Source: Carnegiea gigantea
Lineage: Eukaryota; Streptophyta; Magnoliopsida; Caryophyllales; Cactaceae
Direction: 5' to 3'
NCBI GenBank assembly: GCA_029747015.1
Contig: JAKOGI010002249.1
Coordinates: forward strand, 1 to 64,000
Length of the DNA stretch: 64,000 nucleotides
Part shown: one piece after another, positions 11,667 to 22,388 of the stretch
How positions within the stretch are numbered: position 1 is the stretch's first letter
Layout: each line of letters starts with the position of its first letter
Position numbers and translations under genes: made by a program
Notes under the pieces: generated by a model
Told to the model about the DNA's origin: nothing
The model's database searches: none
What the model saw: only the letters and a program-made list of their open reading frames with translations

Positions 11667-12676
11667 ATGGATCCTAACACCCCCATCCCTTATGAGTGCA
11701 CTTGAGGGAGATGATTCACCTCAAAACAGGGGAAGGGGGGTAGTACTAGCCCAACTCCTCCACCTAATCCCCACATGTCTTCCCCATATACGCAACACCA
11801 AAATACCACTGTCATCTGTACCATACATATTACCCACCACAACCTACCCCAAGGGATCCAAGTGGTGGCCTAAGTCAAAATCTTCGAAACTATCATCCAC
11901 CTTATTAACCCTCAAACATAGTGACTTTCAAAATGTGCCTAATTGAGTACATATATTACCCTCCATACTATTCTCCAATACCTCCAAACCCAATTACTTT
12001 TCGGGGGGGGGGGATTCCATACTGTCATCTACACCAACCAGATCGATGGCCGGGCTAGGGCACTCCAGGGTGGATATTTATCCTAGTATTGATGAGGGGG
12101 GATGTGAAGGAAGTAGTAGGGGCATAGTTGTTGGTGCTAAAAAGTGAACAATTGAAGAGGATCAATAGCAATTACATGAATGGATTAACATAGGCATGGA
12201 CATCAATGTCTGCGCCAATCAAAACAAGTCTAACTTCTAGGGTAGGGTGGCCTTGAGTTTAAATGAGCACCACCTACAAGGAGCTTTAACATGTACTTGA
12301 AAGACAATCAATCAACCGATGGCTCTGATGCTCCCCACTCGCTAATAAATGGATAGATATTATGTTAGGAGTGGAACGTACCAATCAAAGTGGATGGAAT
12401 GAGGTTTTGATTCTAAAAGAGGCCCACAAGTTATACAAAGATTGTACGAGGAAGAAATTTGATTTGGAGCATAGGTATGAGATGCTTCAGGAGTCAGGGG
12501 ATGAAGGTCTAAGTGGGAGTGACCGTCCCAAGGGGAGGAAAGCTACAAAGGGAATGGGCAAAGAAAAGGCTAACAACACCGTTGTTGAGTTAGTGACTGG
12601 CCATTTCAAGGAGTTTAGCACAAATAATCATGAGATGACCCAAATCTTCAAAAATTTGGTCATCATAATTAGCTAA
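11667..12676 (+). pseudogene. Harbinger ORF1 (Myb/SANT-like DNA-binding protein), broken
   Basis: The start MDPNTPIPYECT is followed by a stop within 13 codons. A Pro/Gln-rich N-terminal part (11,700-12,000, with a G11 run at 12,003-12,013) leads to a Myb-like domain read from about 12,147 (TIEEDQ, then HEWINIGMDINV, then GRVALSLNEH). An open frame at 12,362-12,676 then holds the region continuing into the NAM-associated-type C-terminal domain (KAHKLYKDCTRKKFDLEHRYEML). In the family this protein recognises the element ends and helps import the transposase. Several stops and at least one frameshift remove function. Confidence 0.72.
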
Positions 12677-13122
12677 AAGATGACAGCAATAAAGGATGTC
12701 ATTTGCTTAAGGGATGAAGAATAGGCTCAAAGGCCCAGATGAAGTTGAGCTTGCGTGAACACCAGGAGATAATCCATAAGGATAGAATAATATGGTGGAC
12801 ACCTTAAGCATGACTGTGGAAGATGCTGCTTATTATAAATGAGTCGAGGAAAGCAACAATCAGACGTAAGAGATTGAGGCATTCATCATTAACTGAGTAA
12901 TATGTCTCCCCTCCACCTTATTAGATAGATGCCCATAAGTACTTAGCTCATCATAGGTTGTAAGATCTTATTGTGTAACTTTTATTTACCATGTGTTGTC
13001 TTAAATACTAAATGTTGTAATCTTATTTTTCTTATGAAATTGCTAATTAGTATGCCCCTTATTTAATCAAATGAGTACTCGTCCTTACTCTAATCATTAT
13101 TATGTGACACAAGTCATTTATA

Positions 13123-14430
13123 ATGGACAATTTCAATGTCGATAAAATGCCTCTTGAAAAAGAATCCTTCTCCTCGTCCTCCTCCCATCTTCACCTAATG
13201 GTTTAAGTTTTATAATCAACGATTTAGATGATGATATCATTTTTTCCATTGTACAAAAATTGCTCCATCCTCAAAAAGAAGCGCAACATATAGCATTCTT
13301 GGTACAACTTAGGCAAGTAGCAAACGAGCTTACGCTTTTAGCTTCCGGAACTTGGGTAAAGAAAAGATATATTAAGAGAAATTAAGAACAGACTCGTGAT
13401 TGCGTATAGAAAGACTACTTTAAGGAAGAGTTAATCTACGACGAACATCATTTTTGCTGTAGGTTTTAGAACATGGAAGCACTTGTGCAAAGACCAAAAA
13501 GCATAGGTTGATACCATTAACTAAATATACCGTAGTCATGTGAATGCTTGCTTATGGTATAGCGGTCGATTGTGTGGATAAGTACTTCACATTTGGTGCA
13601 AGCACCGCATTAGAATGCATGAAGAAGTTTCCCTTAGGCATCATTGAGGTATCAAGGGAAGAGTATTTGAGAAACCAAATCAAGCCGATGTTAATCACCT
13701 ATTGCTAGTTACTGAGGTTTACATTTTGTCGATATGTTGGCAAGCTGATTGCATGCACTATAAGTGGAAGAATTGTTCCAAGCATTAGAAGGTATAAATT
13801 CAAATGAACTTTGTAGGTTCCCAAATATCATCCTTTCACATGACCTTTGGATATGACATGCATTCTTCAGTTGCTTAGAAGTCTCAATGACATAGACGTC
13901 CTTGATCGCTCGCTGGTTTTGCAAGAGTTGTATAAGGATAAATGTGAGTATGCTGTCAATGACCATAAGTACAAGATATGATGTTTTCTTTAGGATTGAA
14001 TTTATCTGAAATGGATAACATTCATTAAAACTATGCTATTTCTATAAGATCCGAAGGCAAACCTCATTGCTGAACATCAAGAGTCAGTTAAGAAGGATAT
14101 GGATCAAGCCTTTAGTCTGTTACAAGCTCAATTTGCCATTATACATGGCCATGATTTACTTATGAAGGAATAAAACATCAATCTTGCAATCACAACATGT
14201 ATAATACTCCATAACATGATTGTTGAGGGCAAGCGACATAATTACAAGCTTGTATTTGACTACAACATTATGGAAGGTATTATCGAAGTCGACTGTTAAC
14301 CGTGATTGTCATCTATGCTATGAGATGTACCTTTAAAGATCAAAAGAAGTTTGTGACCCGGACACACATGCACATCTCCAAGCAGACTTGATTAAGGAAA
14401 TATGGAAGGGAGGTTCGAGGTGACGATGGA
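13123..14430 (+). pseudogene. Harbinger DDE transposase relic, copy 1
   Basis: No long frame survives, but translated blocks match copy 2 at 62,053: KDYFKEELIYDEHHF near 13,410, CMHYKWKNCSKH near 13,755 (copy 2: CMHWEWKNCPSG), a block ending in DMHSSV near 13,850, and a tail at about 14,330-14,400 resembling copy 2 at 63,306-63,380. In the family the first catalytic Asp precedes CMHW; the codon there is no longer readable in one frame. Stops are frequent throughout, so this is an old copy. Confidence 0.65.
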
Positions 14431-14959
14431 GATGATAGTGATATTCAACATCTTTCATATTGTTTGTTTTTTTTAAATAATTTATGTTGAGCTATTGTAT
14501 TATACATCTTTCCAGTCAAATGTTATAATTGATGTATCTTTTCTTTATCGAACTCTTGTAATTTTTTCCGTTTTCATGTCAGCATGGGCATCGCTATTTT
14601 TTTAAATGTTACACTTAATGGGACTTTTTTTAAAAATTGAACTCTTGCATTTTTTTTTTTTACTCAAGCATGTGTTTTTTTAAGTCATTCTCTTTTGTTA
14701 ATAAGTCCGTGTAACTATTTGTGTTATCAAATTATTATGTGCAATTTTTTTGTTTACAAAAATAATCAAGGCAAATAACAAAGTAAAACATAAAACTAAA
14801 GTGATTAAATATGTTTGGTTGTAGGGTCCATGGGTATTATTTTATATAGGGAGGCAAAGTAGCGAGCCTTACATTGGAGAAAGGAAGGCTTGTAAGGCAA
14901 AAACTTGGCTCAGAAGCGGTTGTGGAGGCATCAGACTCCCACTAGTGGGCCAAATTTTT
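14431..14959. other. 3' part of Harbinger copy 1, no gene
   Basis: T-rich sequence (14,460-14,760) is followed by less AT-rich text (14,820-14,959) with short inverted words such as TCCCACTAGTGGG. It probably belongs to the subterminal region of the Harbinger. No coding frame is seen. Confidence 0.4.
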
Positions 14960-14961
14960 GA

Positions 14962-15585
14962 CTTACCACTGCACATGCTCTAAGGTGTTGTCACACCAAA
15001 AACCACTACATAGCCTTCCTGGATGTCAACTGTAACACCCCGAGTGCGGCTTAAAAGGATCGAAGTGACTACTTATATCACCAAAGGTGCACCTTAGAGC
15101 ATGTGCAGTGGTAAGTCTTCGTCCTCGCTCACACGCTACCTGGGAAACTTCCCAGAAGGTCACCCATCCCAAGATTGCTCCCCAGCAAGCACGCTTAACT
15201 GTAAAGTTCTCAAAAGTGAGCTTCCCGAAAAGAAAGGTGCACCTTTGGTGATATAAGTAGTCACTCCGATCCTTTTAAGCCGCACTCGGGGTGTTACACC
15301 AACACAGCCACATCTAAATTTTGTGCCACTAATGTCATTTCTGCCCTATATAAAGTCTCTTGTGAGCTTTGCTGTAAATATATAAATACTAGCCCTTCAT
15401 TTCATTCACCACTGCAAGTGGTCTAAGGCACTTCTATGCCAAAAACCTTGACAAAACCTCCCCGGATGCCAACACCAACACATCTGACTTATGTGCCACT
15501 ATTATCATTTCTACCCTATATTAACTCCCTTGTAAGCTTTTTTGTAAATGTATAAATACTAACCCTTTCTTTCATAATTTATGAC
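14962..15585. repeat. Tandemly duplicated module, first copy split by a TRIM LTR
   Basis: Two related units follow each other. Unit A (14,962-15,030 plus 15,304-15,415) and unit B (about 15,408-15,585) share in order: CCACTGCA, CTAAGG, CCAAAAACC, GGATGYCAAC, ACATCT, TGTGCCACTA, ATCATTTCT/GTCATTTCT, CCCTATAT, TGTAAATATATAAATACTA and CCCTT. Unit B has no insertion and so shows the empty target site. The module contains TATA-like text but no coding frame; its origin is unknown. Confidence 0.75.
15031..15298 (-). mobile_element. Solo LTR of a Cassandra-like TRIM retrotransposon (carries a 5S rRNA-like domain)
   Basis: The 268-bp unit begins TGTAACACCCCGAGTGCGGC and ends with its near-exact reverse complement, so both ends form inverted repeats of ~65 bp. 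The middle (about 15,115-15,210) matches plant 5S rRNA on the minus strand: AGTTAAGCGTGCTTG, GGATGGGTGACC and CTGGGAAGT are readable after reverse complementing. A 5S-derived domain inside a short LTR is the known signature of Cassandra TRIMs. Flanks TCAAC (15,026-15,030) and CCAAC (15,299-15,303) fit a 5-bp target duplication with one C/T change. It is not a working 5S gene: the 5S similarity is partial. Confidence 0.85.
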
Positions 15586-16370
15586 TCTGGGGTACCTTGG
15601 ATTTTATAGAAATAATTTCCGAGGGTTAACATTTTTAGAATGTATTTCCAATTATCTACTATTTTGGGTAAACTATTAACAGGGTCGATATTTTAAGAAA
15701 TAGTTACTGGTTAAAGTTTTTCTTTGCAACTTAGTCCCTAAGCTTTCTGAATTTGCTATTTTTGCCCCAAATGAGATTTTAAGTGCAAATACTCAAGTTT
15801 TTGGGACTTTTTAATAAAACTAAGTTTATATTTTTGTTTAGACTTCTTATAATGACTTTACTGGTACTAATTATCACAATCTACTACTTATATCATAAAT
15901 ATTATATTTTTATGATTAACAGCACACCATGCTTAGCAAAATAATTAAAGTTTAATTAGAGAGTTTCGATCAAGACCTGAACGCAATCGGCGTTAGCCTT
16001 CGGCGTTCCTTTAGCTTCCGGTTTACAGAGATTGCTAATCTTAACTCCACCTTTCTTAGGTTAAGCATAGCACAGATCCGTTTCATTTCTTACCTCGGAC
16101 TATGTAGTTTTATATATTTTTAAATGATAGTGAGACTTTAATCAAGGCATTATAATGTTTAAGACATAAAGTTCAATTGAGTAACATTCCATATTAGGAA
16201 ACTTCTTTTTATTGAAAGCTTGAAAGTAGAAACATTACAATGGATAGCTCACAAAGGGACTTTTAAGCTAAGATCATTAGAGATGGTTGCTCATAGAGAA
16301 ATGGAGAATCCTGACTTTTCTTTTGCTCAAGAATGTTTAAATAACGGTGTCCTTTCGCAGCACTCAACCT
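15586..16370. other. AT-rich DNA left of the pararetrovirus promoter, no gene
   Basis: No domain-bearing frame is present. The minus strand from 16,370 leftward could be the untranslated leader of the EPRV. A short GC-rich island (15,975-16,030) with CGGCGTTAGCCTTCGGCGTT lies inside it. I could not find a clear tRNA-Met primer-binding sequence here. Confidence 0.35.
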
Positions 16371-16385
16371 CTCCATTTATAGAGG
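16371..16385 (-). promoter_or_regulatory. Putative pararetrovirus TATA box
   Basis: Read on the minus strand the site is CCTCTATAAATGGAG. It lies ~170 bases beyond the last viral coding fragment, the position of the single genomic promoter in caulimovirids. Upstream on the same strand (16,400-16,520) are repeated CTGTAG/ACTGTAGC words in a non-coding stretch. Confidence 0.5.
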
Positions 16386-16550
16386 TTTTGGGGGTTGCAT
16401 AGGATGCCCTAATGGCTACAGTACACACTGATTTTTGACATAGCTACAGTGAAAACTAATTTATCACATGTCTATAGTGCACTGCTTTATTTTACAGACC
16501 TGACACTTGTCAAAAGAGTACAATAATGGAGCAACTACTTTTCAGAGCTT

Positions 16551-17285
16551 TTAATGATGACAAGACTGGTGATCATTATTGAGATTCTGCATGCATTGAT
16601 CTCCAATTATATCTTCCAGACTATCATTATATGGATAATCATCAATATCTTCATCAAATTGAAGATGCTTTGGGTCCCATTTCTCAAATAATTCATGAAG
16701 GTATTTCTTTTCTTTTTGTGATAAGAATTTCCTAGCTTCAACATCAAAGTGATAATCAAAGATATATTTTGAAATCGCTCCTTCTACATTCATGTAGTAT
16801 TTGAATTCATTGTCATAGGTGAATGTAGTGTTTTCACGGCGCATTAACATTTTTTTCTTGTTCAATTAATGCCCAACTTTGATGATAAATATTATAAAAA
16901 TCAACTACTCTTGCTAAAGTAGGATCAATAACTATTTATAATCAATCTAGAAACCACTCTTGCCGTTGATCATAAGGATTATCGTAATCAACAATCTGAA
17001 CAAGATAATAGACTGGTTTGGCTTTTCCATTTTCGTGCTCGATTAGTGCACAATGTACCTGCACATATAGGTATCGATTTTTTGGAATTTTTGTTGGACC
17101 ATCAGGAGATGTTAGAATCCAATGGATCTTTCTGAACATGCACTATTAAAACCTCGTTAACTTTGGGAAAAATGGACGTTTTGAATCTGGGATTTCCATA
17201 AAGTAAAATACCATCCTATATTCCTAGCCTTTGATGATGGGGTCATTTGAAGAGAATGAATTTGTTGGAAAACTAACATCACCAA
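16551..17285 (-). pseudogene. EPRV coding fragment downstream of the RT region
   Basis: Two minus-strand open pieces, 17,139-16,942 (65 aa) and 16,865-16,551 (104 aa), are parts of one broken frame; upstream it continues through the target site of the hAT MITE. The second piece is acidic near its C-end (FDEDIDDYPYNDSLEDI) and lies just before the promoter. It is assigned to the virus by frame continuity and position. Function unknown to me; no catalytic motif is visible. Stops between the pieces break it. Confidence 0.55.
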
Positions 17286-17293
17286 CCCCAGAC

Positions 17294-18028
17294 GAGGGAT
17301 AGGAATGGGGCGGGTACGGGGCGGGTAGAGTTATACCCGCACCCATATCCATTTTCAAAAGTCATCTTATACCCATACTCATACCTATCGGGTTTTCAAA
17401 ATCTATCCCAGTACCCATACCCACACCCATCAGGTATTTCAAGTTTTATTCGAGTATATACATATATTATAATATAATACCCATTGGGTATGATAATTTC
17501 TTTTACCTAAAGAAATTCATAAAAATGAATTCAACCAGGCAAAATGTTCTAAAAAAGTATAATACCCATTAGATTCAATAGTTCACACTTAGTCATAAAT
17601 AAAAAATTGCATTCTAGAAATGATTGAAATGAGAGAGTGACGGACACAAGAAATGAGCTAGACTTTCAGATTTGTGTGTCATGAGTCATGTGACTTTATG
17701 TATCGGTATAGTAAATAAGCGACACAAATAGATACATTGCATAGTTGGGGATGTGTTCCAGTATGGAGCTTTTTCTAAATAAATTATCAGCGTTTAAAGC
17801 TCAAAACTCTACTCAACAACTTCTTTACCTCCCAAGAAAATTCGAGTACGGGGTGGATATGGGTATGGGGCGAGTGATGCCTATACCGGTACCCGGAGCC
17901 ATACCCATACCTGCTTTCAGTGTACCTGCCCCATACCCATTTTTTCCCAATTTTTCATTTCCATAACTGTTATAAATGGGGCGGGCTCGGGCCGAGTTTT
18001 TCGGGTTCGGGCTCAACTCCCATCCCTA
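17294..18028. mobile_element. Non-autonomous hAT element (MITE), 735 bp
   Basis: Ends read GAGGGATAGGA (left) and TAGGGATGGGA (right, reverse complement). They are flanked by the 8-bp pair CCCCAGAC (17,286-17,293) and CTCTAGAC (18,029-18,036), which differ only by C/T. Subterminal regions are packed with GGGCGGGT, ATACCCATA and GGGTATGGG words, typical of hAT subterminal repeats. Open frames inside are low-complexity Pro/Gly translations of these repeats. The element sits in the EPRV coding region. Confidence 0.75.
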
Positions 18029-18100
18029 CTCTAGACTTGTTAGAAAAGTAGATCGTTGTACTCAAAGACTCCCAAATATCATAGGAATAATGACGATAAT

Positions 18101-21100
18101 TAGACCTGTCAATTCCGGCGGGTGGGTAGATTACGGGTTTTGTGTATTTCGGTTTCGGGTGTATACGGGTCGGGTGTATTTCGGGTTCAGGTAGAATACA
18201 AGTCGGGTGTATTTCGGTTTTACGGATTTCGGGTAGATCCAATGGGTCGTGATCGCCATTTATTTTACTATTTTTGGGCGACTAATATCGGCTATAGAAG
18301 CTCAATTTACTTGAATACATATCAAATAAATATTTGATATTTCATCCCGACAAACGAATGAATATTTCTAGACTTAAAATTGATAAAAATGAAGAAAGAA
18401 AAAATTTATTTATTCATTTGTGAGTCCACAAATTAAAAATTAATTATGTTTTTGAAATGCACTTGCTCCTTATATGGAATATGAAATACCTATTATAGGC
18501 ATTAAATAAGGTACAAATAAGCTACTTACTTTTCATTCTTTGGACATGATCAAGGATTCAAGGTCATGATTCATGATGAAGCAAAGTCTTAGGTCATAAA
18601 CAAGTAAAACAACCAAGTCGCCATTACAAAAAGAAAAAAAGCACAAAGTCACTACGTGATAGAAGAGTGACCACCATTATAAGTTTACAACAAGTCACAA
18701 ATCACAAAATCATAACTCATAAGTCATAAACAACCAAGTCATAAAACAACGAAGTTATAACAAAGACACCCGAAGCATAGTTCAATATCAAACACCTAAC
18801 ATTAATAAACTAATTAATGTTAGAATCGCCACATTCGGTTCGGTCTCCCAATTCCAAATCCACCTCTTCTTCTTCCTCTTCATCTTCTCCTTGTTCTCCA
18901 TCAACATTCAAAGTGACTTTAGAAAAGTGAGCACTCACACCATTGAGCTCTTGATCATCCTCATCTACATCGCCAAATATTTACAAGTGAAATTAATGTA
19001 TTTATTAGTTTGTATATAAAATACAAAAAGAAAAATATTTATGTTTGTAGAACTTACCCCCATCGATCTTATATCCAAACAACCAACTATGAGATGTAAC
19101 CAAGGCTTCCGCATTCTCGGGTTTAAGAGAAGCTCTCCACTTTGTTATAATTCTACCTCCCATACTAAAGCATGACTCAGAAGCCACTGCAGTAATAGAG
19201 ATACTCAAGATGTCTCTTGTCATGTTGCATAAAGAAGGGAACCGATTTTTGTTGATTTTCCACCAACTTAAAGTGTCTAAGTGGATGGTATGATCTAATC
19301 TATGCTCATCCAAGTACTTATCCAATTTTGAAGTTCTGCAATTGGATACTCCAACATTATCAAAATTTACAAAACCCTGCATAAGATGAAAATATATTCT
19401 TAGGTACAAATAAATAAGATAATTTCTCTTATAATGAACAAGTACAAAATAGAAATCAAATTATGAAACTTACCGCTAGTTCATCCTTTCCTCTCCTTGC
19501 ACCACTCTCATTTGCTTGGGGTTTTTCCTTCACATACTCCCAAAATAGCTTGTACAACTGATCTTTCACAATCTTAGACTTCAATTCAGCAGTTTCAACA
19601 TCAAGTGTTTGAAAACAATACATGATAAATTGAAACTTGTAACGGGGATCCAAATGGCAGCGAAGGAGAGAATCATACCATAATTTTCCCAATAGTCCTT
19701 AAATTTTCCCCCCATCTTTGTTGCCATGCTCTTAAGAACAACATCCTCACAAGAAGTCCATGATGCTAAGAGGCTTTCAATCTTCCAAACATTTTTGAGG
19801 TGTAAGTTTGCCGTAGGACACTTTGTACCAGATATGATAGTGGTTATCTCATCAAATGGTTGAAGGAGATCACAAATTTTCTCAATTCTAGACCACTCTT
19901 CTTCTGTGGGAAGATCAGGAAAGCTAGGAGTAGACCTCTCCATCCACCTCATACATACAAAGGCAGCTCAATAAGGCAATGCTCTATCTAGCATCTTATA
20001 GGTGGAGTTCCACCTAGTGGGATAATCCAACCATAAACCCCGAGGACAATCAATTCCAAAACCCAAAGTGATTTTCTTAAATTTCAATTTCCTACGTTCA
20101 GAACCGGTCACATATTTCGCTAAATCCTTCATCTTACTTATCCCCACATCAATCAATTTCAAGCCTTCTTTGACAATCATTTGCTCTAGCATTATCCAAT
20201 GTGATCATGAAGATTTTCTTATGAATTTTTCACTCCTTTAAAAGATCATGAATTTTGTCATACAAGGCAATTGCATTATGAAGAGGGTGTATGTGAATAA
20301 AATTTAGAATTTAGAATACAAATTCCAATTAGCATCAATGCAATGAGCTGTTAAGGAGAGAAAATCATAACCCACGCAAGAAGTCCACACGTTAGAAGTC
20401 ACACAAATCCTACTCTTGCGTTGGCTCAATGATCCCATAAGTCTTTGCTTTTCCTGTTTGTGGATCTTCAAACAATGACTTCTAGCTGTATTCCTAGATA
20501 TTGGAACACAATCCTCATTCAAATAAACATGAATTGTTCGGGTTCCTTCATGCTCAACAAATGTATAAGTGTACCCATGTCTAATTATGGCTTGTGCAAC
20601 TAGTTCTTTATACTCAAATCAATTAAACTTTCTAGCTAATTTTCTATCTTTAGCCATCATCATTTGACCCACATCAGTACTACAATGAGCACCACAACTT
20701 TCAGTATGACGCCTAAAGTTGGACATACCATTGCTAGAATCTGCATTGATGGGTCCTCCATTACAATACTTACAATAAGCACAATCTTTGCCATCGGAGA
20801 AGTGCTTGCCCTCTTTTATATTGTAATGCTTCCACGCAGGAGAGGTCCAATGTCTTTTTTTGCTTGAATGAGAATCGTCATCTACTTCAACTGCAATTGG
20901 CAGTGAAGGAGTGGAACTCTCTATAAAAATTTCGATAACTTAGTGCAAAAATGATTACTAGCAAAATATGTTGATAGCAAATGACTCTAGTAACCGGCCA
21001 GCTAGGAAACATCTTTCCAGACTCCATGTTCTTCAAATTAATGCACCAACCTTATCCAAACAAGTGCTTAAGAATGAAAATCATGGCTTTCCAATAACTC

Positions 21101-22388
21101 TGCTGATCTTGCTAGGAAATCACTATCTAACATTATAGTTCTCCTCCAATTGTAAACTTGAAGAGCTAAGTATTTAAGGTATAGGACAGCACTGGAACTC
21201 TTAAGTCTTAAACCATGTCATAATTAAGCTGAATTTCTAATACAAATCTTGAAAGACACCAAACAATTGAGATGCAAACCATGAAAGACACTAACAGTTG
21301 GCTTCAAGAATTCTAAATTTCTGATGCAAATCATGAAAAACAATAAAATACAAAGCTTTAACTTCTAAATTCCTGCATAAAACATATTACTACTAAGAAT
21401 ATAACAGCCAAAGAGAGAGAGATTTGTCAAAGCAATAAAACAGGCTACACAGAGCAATAAAACAGATTAGTTCGTGAAGAGATTAGTGCTTCAACAATAA
21501 AATACAAAGCAAAGTGGATTAGTGCTTCTAAATTCCAACAATAAAACAGATTAGACACTCGCAGTTGACTTGAACAATAAAATACAAAGCTTCAACTTCT
21601 AAATCCAAAACTAAGCATACATAATCGCCCGATCGAAATTCTACCAAAACAAAGCTTCTAAAACAGAGCACACACGATGGTAGATTGGTAGCACACTAGC
21701 TTGAGTATTGCGGCCCAAAACAGAGTACAAAAAACGAAGACAAAGTACAAAAAATAAATAAATAAAACTTGTAAACACAACTTCTAAAACAAAGTACACA
21801 GAGTCGAAACCTGATGGGTGGACGGCTGCACGAGTATTGCGGGCTAAAGGAGATTGAGAACCTGATGCTGCTCTACTTCTTCCATGACCACGACACCCAC
21901 CTGTGCTAGCTCGACGCGACGCCATGGAAGGAGATTGGAAGAATTCGATTGTAGCAGGACAAAAACGAAGAACAAATCTAAGTTAGGCGAGTAATGAAAA
22001 GTCGAAAATAGCTAGAGAGAGAGGGGGAGAGAGGGTGGAGGCGATCTGGGAAGCTAGCAAACGAAGTAATGAACAGCTAGGGTTGGCTTCTGCTCAGCGT
22101 CGCCTTCTCAGTTCTCAGTCACGGCCTCACAGGCTCCTTTCCCACTTCTCAGCCGAGGTCCATTTGCAAGCACCCAAGCAGCCCAGACCTGCAAGTGAAA
22201 AAACAAACAATGTAAAGGGTCTGACTCGTTGGGTCGACCCAGACCTGACCCGACCAAACCCGAATTTTTTCGGGTTTCTCGGGTTCGGGTTTTTTCCGAT
22301 TTCGGGTTGAAAAATCATGTTTGGAACCCTAAATTTTCGGGCGGGTTCGGGTCGGGTTTACGGGTCGGGTCAAATTCTGACAGGTCTA
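18101..22388 (-). mobile_element. hAT-superfamily transposon, 4,288 bp
   Basis: Termini are TAGACCTGTCAATTCC (left) and, reverse complemented, TAGACCTGTCAGAATT (right). The 8-bp flanks ACGATAAT (18,093-18,100) and ATGATAAT (22,389-22,396) differ by one C/T. Both subterminal regions carry many CGGGT / GGGTCGGGT words (18,117-18,240; 22,215-22,375). The minus strand encodes a broken transposase with BED finger and hATC domain. It is inserted in the EPRV, whose reading frame resumes on the other side. Confidence 0.92.
19005..21925 (-). pseudogene. hAT transposase, broken
   Basis: Likely first exon from ATG at 21,925 (MASRRASTGGCRGHGRSRAA), then a long intron and a BED-type zinc finger at about 20,880-20,650 (CAYCKYC ... 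FRRHTESC). The catalytic core follows: a helical block at 20,522-20,304 (RSRICVTSNVWTS), TLDNARAND near 20,200, then VKEGLKLIDVGISKMKDL and YPTRWNSTYKML (20,192-19,968), and the block at 19,952-19,456. The hATC dimerisation domain is at 19,409-19,005 (SISITAVASESCFSMGGRII). In-frame stops and shifts occur near 20,617, 20,290 and 19,960. The family excises and reinserts elements with 8-bp target duplications. A loose repeat of AACAATAAAACAGATTAG-like text fills the intron (21,300-21,600). Confidence 0.85.

Larger units (their letters stand above)
10190..14981 (+). mobile_element. PIF/Harbinger element, copy 1, heavily decayed
   Basis: Two genes are recognisable in the order usual for plant Harbingers: a Myb/SANT-like ORF1 (11,667-12,676) and a DDE transposase relic (about 13,123-14,430). 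A TATA-like TATAAAT at 10,194-10,200 precedes a leader that runs into a long intron ending in TTTTGTAG just before ORF1. The right end may be CCACTGCACATGCTC followed by TAA (14,982-14,984), since Harbingers duplicate a TWA trinucleotide. I could not find a matching left terminus, so the left limit is open. Copy 2 at 58,297 shares the gene order, the MDPN start of ORF1 and transposase blocks. Confidence 0.72.

Noticed and set aside
15115..15210. A 5S rRNA gene on the minus strand
   Set aside because: Similarity covers only part of a 5S gene, is interrupted, and lies inside a TGTAAC...GTTACA unit with a 5-bp duplication, so it is the 5S-like domain of a Cassandra-type LTR.
17745..18337. Gly/Pro- and Tyr/Arg-rich open frames
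   Set aside because: They are translations of the CCCATAC and CGGGT subterminal repeats of hAT elements.
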